Positions 44,910-55,139 are shown, counted from the stretch's first letter. The stretch is DNA of 64,000 bases from JACCTU01 sp963798985 (GCA_963798985.1 CAWCVL010000009.1:1-64000); one strand, 5' to 3'. The notes: generated from the letters alone by a model not told the origin. Numbers and translations: made by a program.

Positions 44910-46712
44910 TTGAAAACGGCGCTGCCGCCTCGGCGACTCGCCGCGCTCGTCGCTCCGGTCTGCCTCACGGCGATCGGTGTCGTCGGCGTAGCTGCCTACT
45001 CGGTCGCGACCGGGCCGCTCGACACGGCCCTGGTCGCGTCTCTGGTCGTGTTCCTGGCTGCGCTGATGCTTGCGGAGAGGTACCCGGTGCCGATCGAGGG
45101 TGTCGACGTCGGAGGCGTGACGCTCTCGTTCGTCTTCGGCGTCGCGGCCGCCGTTCTCTTCGGTTGGGCCGCGGCAACGCTGATCGTCTTCGCGGCGACG
45201 GTGACCGTGCACACCCTTCAGCACCGGCCCCCGCTCCGCGTTGCGTTCAACTCCGCGGTGTTCGCCCTGGCGACGGCGGCGGGCGGCCTCGCGATCGAGG
45301 CGATCAACGGTGAGAGCCTCGCGGCCAGCGTCGGCGCGGTCGCTCTCTGCGCGTTCATCTACAACATCGTCGACACGGCGTTCATCAGCGGCGCGGTCGC
45401 GCTCAGCACCGACAAGCCGTACCGCACGATCGTGCACGCGACGGTCAAGACTTCGATCGTCCCGTTCGCGCTGATGGCCTCGGCGTCGGTGATGCTGATC
45501 GTGCTGTGGCAACGTTCGCCGTTCCTCTCGTTCGTGCTGATCGGCCCGCTGCTCGCGATCGCGCTCTACCAGCGCTCGACCTACCGCGCGCTTCGCGCGA
45601 TGCGGCTCGCGCTCACCGACCCGCTCACGAACCTCGGCAACCACCGGCATTTCCACGAGCGCCTGCAGCGCGAGCTCGCTCTGGCCGAGGAGAAGAACCA
45701 GTCGCTCTCGCTCTGCTTGATCGACATCGACGACTTCAAGCGCATCAACGACCGCTTCGGGCATCCCGCAGGTGACGGCGTGCTCGGCCAGGTGGGCAAG
45801 CGCCTGCGGCAGGGCGGCGAGGCGTTCCGGCTCGGCGGCGACGAGTTCGCCGTACTGATGCCGGGCCTGAAGGGCCAGCAGGCGTTCTCTGCCGCGAACT
45901 CGATCGTCGAGCGGGTCGCTTCACTCGACCTCGAACACATTGGAACGATCACCGTCAGCGCCGGCCTTGCGACCTACCCGGTCCAGGGCGTCGGCCGCGA
46001 CGAGCTGATCAGGCTTGCCGACTCCGCGCTCTACTGGGCGAAGGAGCACGGCAAGAACCAGGTGCGGGCCTATCGCCCGGACGTGGTCGAGCTCGCGGAG
46101 TTGCGGCGTCTCGCGGCCGGCCCCGACCGGGCGGCCCGCTACCGGGCTGCGGCCAGCCTCGCAAAGGCTGTCGACGCACGCGACGTGTACACCGGTTCCC
46201 ATTCCGAGCGCGTTGGCGAGCTCGCCGCGCGCATCGCGACACGCATGGGTGCTGATGCCGAGCTGATCGAGCTGATCCGGCTCGCCGGCTCGCTGCACGA
46301 CCTCGGCAAGCTCGCGATCCCCGAGGAGATCCTTCGCAAGCCGGCCCCCCTGACCGAGGCCGAGCGGCTCGTGCTCGAGCGTCACCCGCAGATCGGCTTC
46401 CGGATGCTCGAGAGCCTGGGCGTCGACCCGGTCGCGGACTGGGTCCTGCACCACCACGAGCGTTGGGACGGCGGCGGGTATCCCGACGGCCTCCCCGCGG
46501 AGCGGATCCCGCTCGGCGCGCGGATCATCTTCGTCGCCGACGCCTACGACGCGATGACCTCCGACCGCGTCTACCGCCGCCGGCTCTCGGCGCACGATGC
46601 ACTCGCAGAGCTTCAGCGCTGCTCGGGCTCGCAGTTCGACCCCGAGGTCGTCGCGGCCTTCGCAGACGAGCTCAGCGGCACTTTGCGGCTCGTGCCCGCG
46701 GTCGCTGTCTAA
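44910..46712 (+). CDS. Membrane diguanylate cyclase / HD-GYP phosphodiesterase
   Basis: TTG 44910 (LKTALPPRRLAALVAPVCLT) is chosen because it follows the small ORF; TTG 44844 is the longer option. About six to eight membrane helices make up the first ~220 residues. The GGDEF domain has LTDPLTNLGNHRHFHERLQR and FRLGGDEFAVLMPG, with the active-site GGDEF intact. The HD-GYP domain has GSLHDLGKLAIPEEIL (HD), LVLERHPQIGFRMLE and LHHHERWDGGGYPDGLPAER (GYP). One protein may both make and degrade cyclic-di-GMP. Confidence 0.85.
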   Translation: MKTALPPRRLAALVAPVCLTAIGVVGVAAYSVATGPLDTALVASLVVFLAALMLAERYPVPIEGVDVGGVTLSFVFGVAAAVLFGWAAATLIVFAATVTVHTLQHRPPLRVAFNSAVFALATAAGGLAIEAINGESLAASVGAVALCAFIYNIVDTAFISGAVALSTDKPYRTIVHATVKTSIVPFALMASASVMLIVLWQRSPFLSFVLIGPLLAIALYQRSTYRALRAMRLALTDPLTNLGNHRHFHERLQRELALAEEKNQSLSLCLIDIDDFKRINDRFGHPAGDGVLGQVGKRLRQGGEAFRLGGDEFAVLMPGLKGQQAFSAANSIVERVASLDLEHIGTITVSAGLATYPVQGVGRDELIRLADSALYWAKEHGKNQVRAYRPDVVELAELRRLAAGPDRAARYRAAASLAKAVDARDVYTGSHSERVGELAARIATRMGADAELIELIRLAGSLHDLGKLAIPEEILRKPAPLTEAERLVLERHPQIGFRMLESLGVDPVADWVLHHHERWDGGGYPDGLPAERIPLGARIIFVADAYDAMTSDRVYRRRLSAHDALAELQRCSGSQFDPEVVAAFADELSGTLRLVPAVAV

Positions 46713-46803
46713 AGACCTCGATCCGTAGATCTACTCGTCCGGGTGATCCGCTGCGGCCTCCGAGGCTGCAAGATCAGAGCGGCGTCGACGAGAGGTTAGG
46801 CAA

Positions 46804-48018
46804 GTGAACGTCCAGGACCACGAACGCACGTCGTTTCGACGGGTCCTGCCTCTGCTTGCGCCCGTCGCCCTCGCGGGCCTGGCGGCCACCCTCGCGTCGC
46901 TGACGATCCTCGCTCTCGACCCACCGCCGGCGTCGACGTGGGCCGCTCTGGCCGCCGTGTTCGCTGCGGGCGTCCTCGTCGAGGCGTCGCCCATTCGGCT
47001 TCGGGGCCTGCCGGCCGGCCGGGTCGCGCTCTCGGCGGTCTTCTTCATCGGTGCGGCGGTGATGTTCGGCACCGCCGAGGCGACCGTCGTCGCACTCGCG
47101 GTCCGGGTCACGATCGACGTCGCCCAACGCCATCCACCGCTTCGGCTGCTCTACAACGGCCCGGTCTATGCACTCTCGGCGGCCGCGGCCGGGGGTGTCG
47201 CCTCGCAACTCGAAGGCGACTCCGTCCCGCGGCTCGTCATCGCTGTCGCGGCGGCCACCGCCGCCTACTACATCGTCAACGTCCTGCTCGTGACGGCGGC
47301 GATCGCGCGGGTCGAGCAGCGTGCGTTCGTCCCGCTGATCGCAGCGATCGCTCGCGCGACGTTGTTCCCGTTCGCGATCATGGCCTCGGGTGCACTGATG
47401 CTCGTCGTGCTCTGGGAGCGCTCGCCGCTCCTCGCACTGGCGCTCGTCGGTCCCCTGCTCGCGGTCGCCCTCTACGAGCGGTCGATGCAGGCGGCGCTCG
47501 TCGCGACCCAGCTCGCGCTCACCGACGGGCTCACCGGCCTCGGGAACCACCGCCACTTTCACGAGCGGCTGCAGGCCGAGCTCGACACGGCAGCAGGCAG
47601 CGGCGCGCCGCTCGCAGTCTGTCTCCTCGACGTCGACGGTCTCAAGCGCGTCAACGACACGCGCGGCCACCTGGTCGGCGATCAGCTCCTCGCGCTGGCC
47701 GCGTCGACGCTGCGCCATGGCGGCGAGGCGTTCCGCGTCGGTGGCGACGAGTTCGCTCTGCTGCTACCCAACACGCCGGAGCCCGCGGCGCTCGAGACCG
47801 CAACGGCGGTGCTCGACCGGATCGCCGCGCTCGAAGGCATCGACGGTGAGCGACTGCGGCTCTCGTGCGGGCTCGCCGTGTTCCCGGCGGCACCGCGTCA
47901 CGACCTCTACCGCGCTGCGGACGAGGCGCTGTACGCGTCCAAGCGCGAGGGGCTCTGCCGCCCCCACGTGTACCGGCCTGACGGTCCCCGGCCCCTCGGG
48001 GCTACGGCAGCTGCCTAG
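46804..48018 (+). CDS. Membrane diguanylate cyclase
   Basis: 404 aa from GTG 46804 (GAGAGG upstream). The membrane part (LPLLAPVALAGLAATLASLT, TAAYYIVNVLLVTAAIARVE, LALALVGPLLAVALYERSMQ) is homologous to that of the preceding gene. The cyclase domain has LTDGLTGLGNHRHFHERLQA and FRVGGDEFALLLPN (GGDEF). There is no HD-GYP. It looks like a duplicate of the upstream gene that lost, or never gained, the phosphodiesterase. The stop overlaps the convergent carboxyltransferase gene by 4 bp. Confidence 0.85.
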   Translation: MNVQDHERTSFRRVLPLLAPVALAGLAATLASLTILALDPPPASTWAALAAVFAAGVLVEASPIRLRGLPAGRVALSAVFFIGAAVMFGTAEATVVALAVRVTIDVAQRHPPLRLLYNGPVYALSAAAAGGVASQLEGDSVPRLVIAVAAATAAYYIVNVLLVTAAIARVEQRAFVPLIAAIARATLFPFAIMASGALMLVVLWERSPLLALALVGPLLAVALYERSMQAALVATQLALTDGLTGLGNHRHFHERLQAELDTAAGSGAPLAVCLLDVDGLKRVNDTRGHLVGDQLLALAASTLRHGGEAFRVGGDEFALLLPNTPEPAALETATAVLDRIAALEGIDGERLRLSCGLAVFPAAPRHDLYRAADEALYASKREGLCRPHVYRPDGPRPLGATAAA

Positions 48019-49601
48019 AGCGGAATATTGCCGTGCTTGCGCTGTGGGCGCTCTTCGCGCTTCGTGAGCGCCGTTTCGAGCGCGTTGATCAGCACGGGGC
48101 GCGTGCGACGAGGCTCGATCACGTCGTCGACGTACCCGCGCTCGGCCGCGGCGTAGGGATTCGCGAAGCGCTCCTTGTAGTCAGCGATCAGCTCCTCGCG
48201 GCGCGCCTCGGGGTCGGCCGCGTCTGCGAGCTCGCGGCGGAACACGATGTTCACTGCGCCCTCCGGCCCCATCACCGCGACCTCAGCTGTCGGCCAGGCG
48301 AAGTTGAAGTCGGCGCGGATGTGCTTCGAGCTCATGACGTCGTAGGCGCCGCCGTACGCCTTGCGCGTGATCACGGCGAGCTTCGGAACGGTGGCCTCGG
48401 CATAGGCGTAGAGCAGCTTGGCGCCGTGGCGGATGATCCCGCCCCACTCCTGCGCCGTTCCGGGCAGAAAGCCCGGTACGTCGACGAAGGTCACGAGCGG
48501 GATGTTGAAGGCGTCGCAGAAGCGCACGAACCGCGCGGCCTTCACGGAGCTGTCGATGTCGAGCACACCGGCGAGCGCGCGCGGCTGGTTGCCGACGACG
48601 CCCACCGAGTGGCCGCCGAGGCGCGCGAACCCGACGACGATGTTCTGCGCCCAGCGCTCGTGCACCTCGAGGAACTCGCCGCCGTCGACGACGCGCGCGA
48701 TCACGTGCTTGATGTCGTAGGGATGAGCGGGGTCGTCCGGGACGATCGTGTCGAGCTCCGGGTCCTCGCGGTCGACGGGGTCGGTCGGCTCGGTGAACGG
48801 CGGTGGATCGAGATTGTTCTGCGGCAGGAAGCTGAGCAGGTAGCGGGCGTCGTCGAGGGCTGACTCCTCGTCTGGGGAGCTGAAGTGCGCCACGCCGGAG
48901 CGGCTCGCGTGCGTCGCGGCGCCGCCGAGCTCCTCGAAGCTCACCTCCTCGCCCGTCACCGTCTTCACGACGTCGGGGCCGGTGATGAACATGTACGACG
49001 TTCCCTCGACCATCAGCACGAAGTCGGTGATCGCCGGCGAGTAGACGGCGCCGCCGGCGGACGGGCCCATCACCAGGCTGATCTGCGGGATCACGCCGGA
49101 GCACTGGACGTTGCGCCAGAAGATCTCCGCGTAGCCGGCCAGCGAGACGACACCCTCCTGGATCCGCGCCCCGCCCGAGTCGTTGATCCCGATCACGGGG
49201 CAGCCGAACTTCGCCGCGAGGTCCATCACCTTGCAGATCTTCTCCGCGAAGACCTCGGACAGGCTCCCGCCGAAGACCGTGAAGTCCTGCGAGAAGACGA
49301 AGACCTTCCGGCCGAAGATCGTCCCGTAGCCGGTGACGACCGCGTCGCCGTACGGGCGGCGCTCGAGCATCCCGAAGTTGGACTCGCGATGCCGTACGTA
49401 CCGGTCGAGCTCGACGAAGGAGCCCGGGTCGAGGAGACGGACGACGCGCTCGCGGGCGAGGAGCTTGCCCGCCGCGTGGTGCTTCTCGACGGCGCTCTCG
49501 TTCCCCGCGTGGAGCGCCCGGTCGCGCAACTCGCGCAGCTGCTCGAGCTTCCCCCGCGTCGAGTCGTGCGTGGGCGGCGGGCTCTCGTCCGTCGTGGCCA
49601 T
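48015..49601 (-). CDS. Acyl-CoA (propionyl/acetyl-CoA) carboxylase beta subunit
   Basis: 528 aa, intact. KLEQLRELRDRALHAGNESA opens it. The N-terminal crotonase-like domain has VFVFSQDFTVFGGSLSEVFA, CPVIGINDSGGARIQEGVVS and ISLVMGPSAGGAVYSPAITD (oxyanion GG). The C-terminal domain has ITRKAYGGAYDVMSSKHIRA and ANPYAAAERGYVDDVIEPRR. It transfers the carboxyl group from biotin; the partner is the alpha subunit at 41.2-42.9 kb. Propionyl- versus acetyl-CoA preference cannot be read here. Confidence 0.9.
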   Translation of the reverse strand: MATTDESPPPTHDSTRGKLEQLRELRDRALHAGNESAVEKHHAAGKLLARERVVRLLDPGSFVELDRYVRHRESNFGMLERRPYGDAVVTGYGTIFGRKVFVFSQDFTVFGGSLSEVFAEKICKVMDLAAKFGCPVIGINDSGGARIQEGVVSLAGYAEIFWRNVQCSGVIPQISLVMGPSAGGAVYSPAITDFVLMVEGTSYMFITGPDVVKTVTGEEVSFEELGGAATHASRSGVAHFSSPDEESALDDARYLLSFLPQNNLDPPPFTEPTDPVDREDPELDTIVPDDPAHPYDIKHVIARVVDGGEFLEVHERWAQNIVVGFARLGGHSVGVVGNQPRALAGVLDIDSSVKAARFVRFCDAFNIPLVTFVDVPGFLPGTAQEWGGIIRHGAKLLYAYAEATVPKLAVITRKAYGGAYDVMSSKHIRADFNFAWPTAEVAVMGPEGAVNIVFRRELADAADPEARREELIADYKERFANPYAAAERGYVDDVIEPRRTRPVLINALETALTKREERPQRKHGNIPL

Positions 49602-49645
49602 GGCGCGGAGCGTACTCCACCGGCGTTCGCCGTCCCCAGCGGCCG

Positions 49646-49796
49646 CGTCTCGGGACCAGGTCCCGAGACGGGTCTCGGACCGACGGTATGGGCAGGTGGA
49701 GTGCGGGCGCCTCGACCGCCGCGAACCCGACCGTTCGCGATCCGTGACAGGTTCATATCCCTCCGAGCCGCGTCTTTGGGACCAGGTCCCGAGGCG
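49646..49796. repeat. Two palindromic GGGACC-A-GGTCCC elements
   Basis: Arms CGTCTCGGGACC (49646-49657) and GGTCCCGAGACG (49659-49670) are exact reverse complements around one base. A second, less perfect copy (GGGACCAGGTCCC core) lies at 49771-49796. They are 125 bp apart, in the gap between the divergent carboxyltransferase and transsulfuration genes. Dispersed intergenic palindrome or regulator site are the two options. Confidence 0.55.
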
Positions 49797-49849
49797 CGGC
49801 CGCGACGGGCGTGTCGGATCAGGCACTCGCTGCCGTTTAGAGTCGTGGC

Positions 49850-50818
49850 GTGACGGTGCCGCCGCTCGACCGGTCGACGATCTGGCCGTACGAGGACGGC
49901 GAGCCCGGCGAGTTCCACTACGGGCGCTTCGGCAACCCCACCCAGTCCGCCGCCGAGGAGGCGCTCGGCGAGCTCGAGGGCGGCGACGCGCTCCTGTTCG
50001 CGTCTGGGACGGGTGCGTGTACGGCGGTCGTGCTCGCCTTCCTCCGCCCGGGTGCCACGATCGCGCTGGCCGAAGGCGCCTACTACGGGACCTCGGTCCT
50101 CTTTCGCGAGCTCGAGACGTGGGGACTCCGGTTCGTCGAGTTCGACCAGACGGGCGCGCCGCCGGACGGCGTCGACCTGGTGTGGCTCGAGGCGCCGTCG
50201 AACCCGTTCCTGACGATGCCCGACCTCGACGCGGCCGGCCGACATCAGGCACGCGTGCTCGTCGACTCGACGGCCTCGACGCCCATCTATCTGCGGGCGC
50301 TCGAGCGAGGTGCTGACTACGTCCTGCACTCCGCGACCAAGTACCTCACGGGGCACCACGACGTGACGCTCGGGGCAGTTGCGTGCCGCAACCCAGGGGA
50401 CGCGGAGCGCCTGCTCGAGCTACGCAGCCGCACCGGCATCGTCGCGTCCCCCGAGTCGGCGTGGCTCCTCCACCGCGGTCTCGCCACCCTCGACGTCCGC
50501 ATGCGCCGCCACACGGAGACCGCGACCGAGATCGCCGAGCGCCTCGCCGCCCATGAAGCCGTCGAGCGCGTGCGCTACCCGGGCTTCGCCGGACTGCTCT
50601 CGTTCGACGTCGCCGGCGGTGCCGCGGCCGCCCGCAAGGTCGAGACCGGCACGCGCTCGATCGTCAACGCGACGAGCCTCGGCGGCGTGCGCTCGACCCT
50701 CGAGACGCGCCGCCGCTGGGAGGGCGAGCGCGTCCCGGACAACCTCGTCCGGCTGAGTGTGGGACTCGAGCCGCTCGACGAGCTCTGGGACGACCTGAAT
50801 CGCGCCTTGAGCAGGTAG
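49850..50818 (+). CDS. Cys/Met-metabolism PLP enzyme (cystathionine synthase/lyase family)
   Basis: 322 aa from GTG 49850. FHYGRFGNPTQSAAEEALGE is the family's RxxNPT motif, LLFASGTGACTAVVLAFLRP the cofactor loop, VWLEAPSNPFLTMPDL the Asn/Pro region, and DYVLHSATKYLTGHHDVTLG contains the PLP Lys. The end VPDNLVRLSVGLEPLDELWD is typical. It is about 60 residues shorter than MetB/MetC, mostly in the N-terminus. The exact substrate (cystathionine, O-acylhomoserine, methionine) is open. Confidence 0.8.
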   Translation: MTVPPLDRSTIWPYEDGEPGEFHYGRFGNPTQSAAEEALGELEGGDALLFASGTGACTAVVLAFLRPGATIALAEGAYYGTSVLFRELETWGLRFVEFDQTGAPPDGVDLVWLEAPSNPFLTMPDLDAAGRHQARVLVDSTASTPIYLRALERGADYVLHSATKYLTGHHDVTLGAVACRNPGDAERLLELRSRTGIVASPESAWLLHRGLATLDVRMRRHTETATEIAERLAAHEAVERVRYPGFAGLLSFDVAGGAAAARKVETGTRSIVNATSLGGVRSTLETRRRWEGERVPDNLVRLSVGLEPLDELWDDLNRALSR

Positions 50819-50865
50819 CTTCGGCCTCCGACCGGGGGTCGACGTGACTGGTAGGACTCGCCCAG

Positions 50866-50938
50866 AGCCGGAGGCCGGACTCGAACCGGCGGCCTATTCA
50901 TTACAAGTGAATTGCTCTACCAACTGAGCTACTCCGGC
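50866..50938 (-). tRNA. tRNA-Thr(TGT)
   Basis: Read on the minus strand: acceptor GCCGGAG/CTCCGGC, D stem GCTC/GAGC with AGTTGGTA loop, anticodon stem ATTCA/TGAAT with loop CTTGTAA (anticodon TGT), T arm GCCGG-TTCGAGT-CCGGC. 73 nt with discriminator T and no encoded CCA. It lies next to sigH, as tRNA genes often do beside the sigH-secE region. Confidence 0.95.
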
Positions 50939-50962
50939 GCACGGCCCATCGTAGCCTCGTCA

Positions 50963-50991
50963 TCAGCGAAAACGCGCAGCGTTTTAGCTGA
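50963..50991 (-). terminator. Hairpin at the end of sigH
   Basis: TCAGC and GCTGA (5 bp) enclose AAAACGC and GCGTTTT (7 bp) around GCA, with one mismatch. On the minus strand the sigH TAA stop is inside the left arm. The core AAAACGC-TGC-GCGTTTT matches the mdh hairpin AAAATGC-TGC-GCATTTT except for one base pair. Confidence 0.6.
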
Positions 50992-51649
50992 GAACTTGCC
51001 GACCGCGCTGGTGCTGGAGCACCTTGCGCTTGACGCGCTGGAGCGCGTTGTCGATCGTCTTCGTGTCGCAGCCGAGCTCGACGGACATGTCCTCGTAGGA
51101 GCTTCCCTCGAGGTAGAGGCGGAGCGCCTCGGCCTCGAGGTGCGACAACCCGGTTCCGAGCGTGAAGACGAGGCTCTGGAGCTCCTCGCTCGAGATCACG
51201 ACGATCGGCGGCTCGTCCACCGCCGGGCCCGGGAGCGCGTCGCCGAGCGTGCAGTCGCTCTCGGAGTCCTGGCCGGCCGGGGTCTGGCTGAACGAGACGT
51301 AGCCGTTGAGCGGCTGGTGCTTGAAGCGGGTCGCCGTCTTGATCGCGGTGATGATCTGCCGCGTGACGCAGAGCTCTGCGAACGAGCGGAACGACGTCTC
51401 CTTGTCGGCCCGGAAGTCTCGGACGGCCTTGTAGAGCCCGATCAGGCCTTCCTGGATCAGGTCCTCCGAGTCGCCGCCGGCGAGGAAGTACGAGCTCGCC
51501 TTCAGGCGCACGAAGCCCGCGTACCGCTTGATCAGCGCGTCGAGCGCTGTCGAGTCGCCGTTCCGCGCGCGCATCACGAGCTGCAGGTCGGCGAGCTCTC
51601 GAGCGGCCCGGGCCGGCGTCTGGGCGTAGTGGGCTGGGCGGGCTGCCAT
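50984..51649 (-). CDS. sigH: RNA polymerase sigma factor SigH-like
   Basis: 221 aa. Region 2 has DALIKRYAGFVRLKASSYFL then GDSEDLIQEGLIGLYKAVRD, followed by FRSFAELCVTRQIITAIKTA. Region 4 has LSHLEAEALRLYLEGSSYED and MSVELGCDTKTIDNALQRVK. This is the Spo0H/SigH layout and length. Location after yacP-rlmB-cysS matches the Bacillus sigH neighbourhood. In Actinomycetota its regulon is not the sporulation one; stress or housekeeping is likely. Confidence 0.85.
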   Translation of the reverse strand: MAARPAHYAQTPARAARELADLQLVMRARNGDSTALDALIKRYAGFVRLKASSYFLAGGDSEDLIQEGLIGLYKAVRDFRADKETSFRSFAELCVTRQIITAIKTATRFKHQPLNGYVSFSQTPAGQDSESDCTLGDALPGPAVDEPPIVVISSEELQSLVFTLGTGLSHLEAEALRLYLEGSSYEDMSVELGCDTKTIDNALQRVKRKVLQHQRGRQVLS

Positions 51650-51687
51650 GGCGCGAAGGGTGAAGTCTCACCCTGAACTTGAGGTGG

Positions 51688-51716
51688 AAGATAGCAACGG
51701 CTGGTCCAAGTTACAA
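51688..51716 (-). promoter_or_regulatory. Candidate sigH promoter
   Basis: On the minus strand TTGTAA (51716-51711), 17-nt spacer, TATCTT (51693-51688), ending about 39 nt before the sigH ATG at 51649. It is a good sigma70-type pair with optimal spacing. Confidence 0.6.
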
Positions 51717-51743
51717 GGGTATTGCAGCGGACCTAATGTGATA

Positions 51744-51757
51744 CGAACAGATGTTCG
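51744..51757. promoter_or_regulatory. LexA-like box upstream of sigH
   Basis: CGAACAGATGTTCG is CGAAC-N4-GTTCG, the core of the Gram-positive SOS box. It lies 27 bp upstream of the sigH -35 hexamer. The preceding gene on the same strand ends at 51779, so the only obvious target is sigH. Binding upstream of -35 would not repress in the usual way. Confidence 0.45.
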
Positions 51758-51778
51758 CTCTTTGCGGGGACGTCCCGT

Positions 51779-52210
51779 TTACTGCCCGCGGCGCAGTCGC
51801 TCGAGTGCCGCGCGCGTGCGCTCGTCGAGGCGGTCGCCCAGCCTGTGCGGCCGCTCCTCCGAGTGAGCCGTGGCCTCCGCGTCGGCCAGGAAGCGCTGCG
51901 AGGAGACCGTCCGCACCTCCTGTCCAGACACGCCTCGGATCACGCTGTCCGAGGAGACGATGCAGACGGACTCGGACCCGCGGTGCTCCGCCGCCAGGCG
52001 CTCGAGCAGCGTGTCTGCGTGCTCGGCGAAGCGGATCTCGAGCGGGCCGATCCGCTCGTCCGGGCCGGTGCCGTCGAAGACGAGGATCCCGCGCGCCCCG
52101 GTCGTGCCCACGAAGCTCGCCAGCCGGTCGATCAGTTCCGTCGGCTCCTTGAAGGAGCCCGCGTGGAGCAGGTTCCACCCGTCGAACAGGTAGAGGGTGG
52201 GGTCAGGCAC
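51779..52210 (-). CDS. NYN-domain RNA-binding protein, YacP-like
   Basis: 143 aa from GTG 52210. PDPTLYLFDGWNLLHAGSFK then ELIDRLASFVGTTGARGILV and FDGTG is the PIN/NYN nuclease fold opening, and ESVCIVSSDSVIRGVSGQEV then RTVSSQRF is the second acidic motif (S-D). YacP (Rae1) of Bacillus is a ribosome-associated mRNA endonuclease, and the rlmB-yacP-sigH order is the same here. The start overlaps the rlmB stop by 8 nt. Confidence 0.75.
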   Translation of the reverse strand: MPDPTLYLFDGWNLLHAGSFKEPTELIDRLASFVGTTGARGILVFDGTGPDERIGPLEIRFAEHADTLLERLAAEHRGSESVCIVSSDSVIRGVSGQEVRTVSSQRFLADAEATAHSEERPHRLGDRLDERTRAALERLRRGQ

Positions 52211-52903
52211 GTTGGCGTAGGGCCTCGTAGACGAGGACGCCGGCCGCGACGCTGACGTTGAGCGACTCCACCGTCCCCTCGAGCGGGATCGACACGAGCT
52301 CGTCGCAGGTGCGCCGCACCAAAGGTCGCAACCCTTTGCCCTCCGCGCCGAAGACGAGCGCAAGCCCCCCGGAGAGATCGGACTCCCACATCGACCGGGG
52401 CGCGTCTCCGGCCGCGCCGACGACCCAGAGGTCGCCGCTCTTCACCTCGCCGAGGTAGCGCGCAAGGTTCGTCACGACCGCGACCGGCAGATGCTCGACC
52501 GCTCCGGCGGAGGCCCGCGCGACGGCGGGAGTCACCCGCGCCGACCCGTGCGCCGGGACGACGACCCCGGTCGCCCCCGCGGCCTCGGCCGTCCGGATCA
52601 CGGCGCCGAGGTTGTGCGGGTCGGAGACCTGGTCGAGCGCGACGATCAGCGGCTTGGCGACCGCGGCGAGCTCGTGCGCATCGGCGTACTTGTAGGGCTC
52701 GACCCACGCGAGCACGCCCTGGTGGTCTCGGGTGTCGGCCGCCTCGTTCAGCTCCCGCTCCTGCTTCACATGGACGCGCTTGCCGTTCTCGCCCAGCCAG
52801 GGTTCGGCGGCGAGCGCCCGCTCGGTGGCCCAGAGCTCGAGGACCGCGCGCCGCCCCCGAAGCGCCTCGCGCACCGGCCGCCGCCCGTAGACCTGCTCGC
52901 GGG

Positions 52904-52907
<4 letters not shown>
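52203..52907 (-). CDS. rlmB: 23S rRNA (guanosine-2'-O-)-methyltransferase RlmB-like
   Basis: 234 aa from GTG 52907, overlapping the cysS stop (GTGA). YGRRPVREALRGRRAVLELW is the N-terminal substrate-binding domain. The SPOUT motifs are LIVALDQVSDPHNLGAVIRT (motif 1), GGLALVFGAEGKGLRPLVRR (motif 2) and VSIPLEGTVESLNVSVAAGV (motif 3, knot). It methylates the 2'-O of a guanosine in 23S rRNA or a tRNA site. Confidence 0.85.
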
Positions 52908-54164
<1,257 letters not shown>

Positions 54165-54178
<14 letters not shown>

Positions 54179-55138
54179 CGACCCTCCGCAGCTGCTCGTC
54201 CCTCGGCAGCGCGGCGAGCACCGCCCAGAGCTCGGGGCCGCGCTCGCGCCCGGTCAGCACGAGCCGCAGCGCCCGCAGGTCGCCCCCGACCGCCTTCAGC
54301 TCCCGCACCAGATCGCCTTCGGCTCGAGGTCGACGAGCTCGCGGAACCGGAGCAGCGTCTCGGGCTCGACCTCGGCGGGCGGCGGCGTCTCCAAGATCGA
54401 CCCAGCGTAGTCGCGCGCCTCGTTCAGGTCGCGCGCGCCCCGGAGCGCCGGCGCGACCGACACGGGAACGCCGACGCGCGCGCTCAGCTCCTCGTCCGAG
54501 AGCGCGCCGATCGTGTCGATCGCGAGCCGCCGGATCCGCGGCAGGTCGTAGTGGACGTCGTGCGCCGGAACGCCGAGCTCCTCGAGGTACGCGCGCACCG
54601 CCTCCGCCGGGATCCCGGCTTCGCGAAGCGACGCGACGGTCGCACCCTCGGCGCGCTTCGAGAGCTTCTTGCCGTCCTCGCCGAGGATCAGCCCGTGGTG
54701 GACGTACTCGGGCGGGGTCGCGCCGAGCGCTTCGGTCAGCCGCCGGTGCAGCGCCTCGTTGGGCCGGTGATCGTTGCCGCGGATGACGTGCGTGATCCCG
54801 AAGTCGATGTCGTCGACGACGCTTGCGAGGTGGTACGTCGGCCGTCCGTCCTCGCGTACGAGCGTGATCCCGTCGAAGCGGTCGCCGAGCTTCGCCGCGG
54901 CCTCGCGGTAACGGTCGACGCGCTCGCTCTGGCGCACCGGCCCCTCGTCCCAGTCGACCCCGAGCCACTCGAGGTCGCGCAGGATCTCGTCCTCGCCGCC
55001 CTCGACGTTGCGAGCGGCGTCGGTGTCGTCGATCCGCAGGAGCATCCAGTCGCCCGCAGTACGGTTGGCGACGGCGCTGAGCGCGTTCCCGACGTGGAGC
55101 GAGCCCGTCGGGCTCGGGGCGAAGCGGACTCTCTTCAC
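54165..55138 (-). CDS. gltX: Glutamyl-tRNA synthetase, short form, one frameshift
   Basis: MKRVRFAPSPTGSLHVGNAL has the class I HIGH motif (HVGN), LRIDDTDAARNVEGGEDEIL the Glu pocket, and GEDGKKLSKRAEGATVASLR the KMSKS motif (KLSKR). The frame changes near 54310 and continues RELKAVGGDLRALRLVLTGR to RRVDASL. At about 325 aa it is far shorter than ordinary GluRS (~480), because the C-terminal anticodon-binding region is compressed. It is longer than GluQ-RS/YadB and retains an all-helical C-terminus. Confidence 0.85.
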
Positions 55139-55139
55139 C

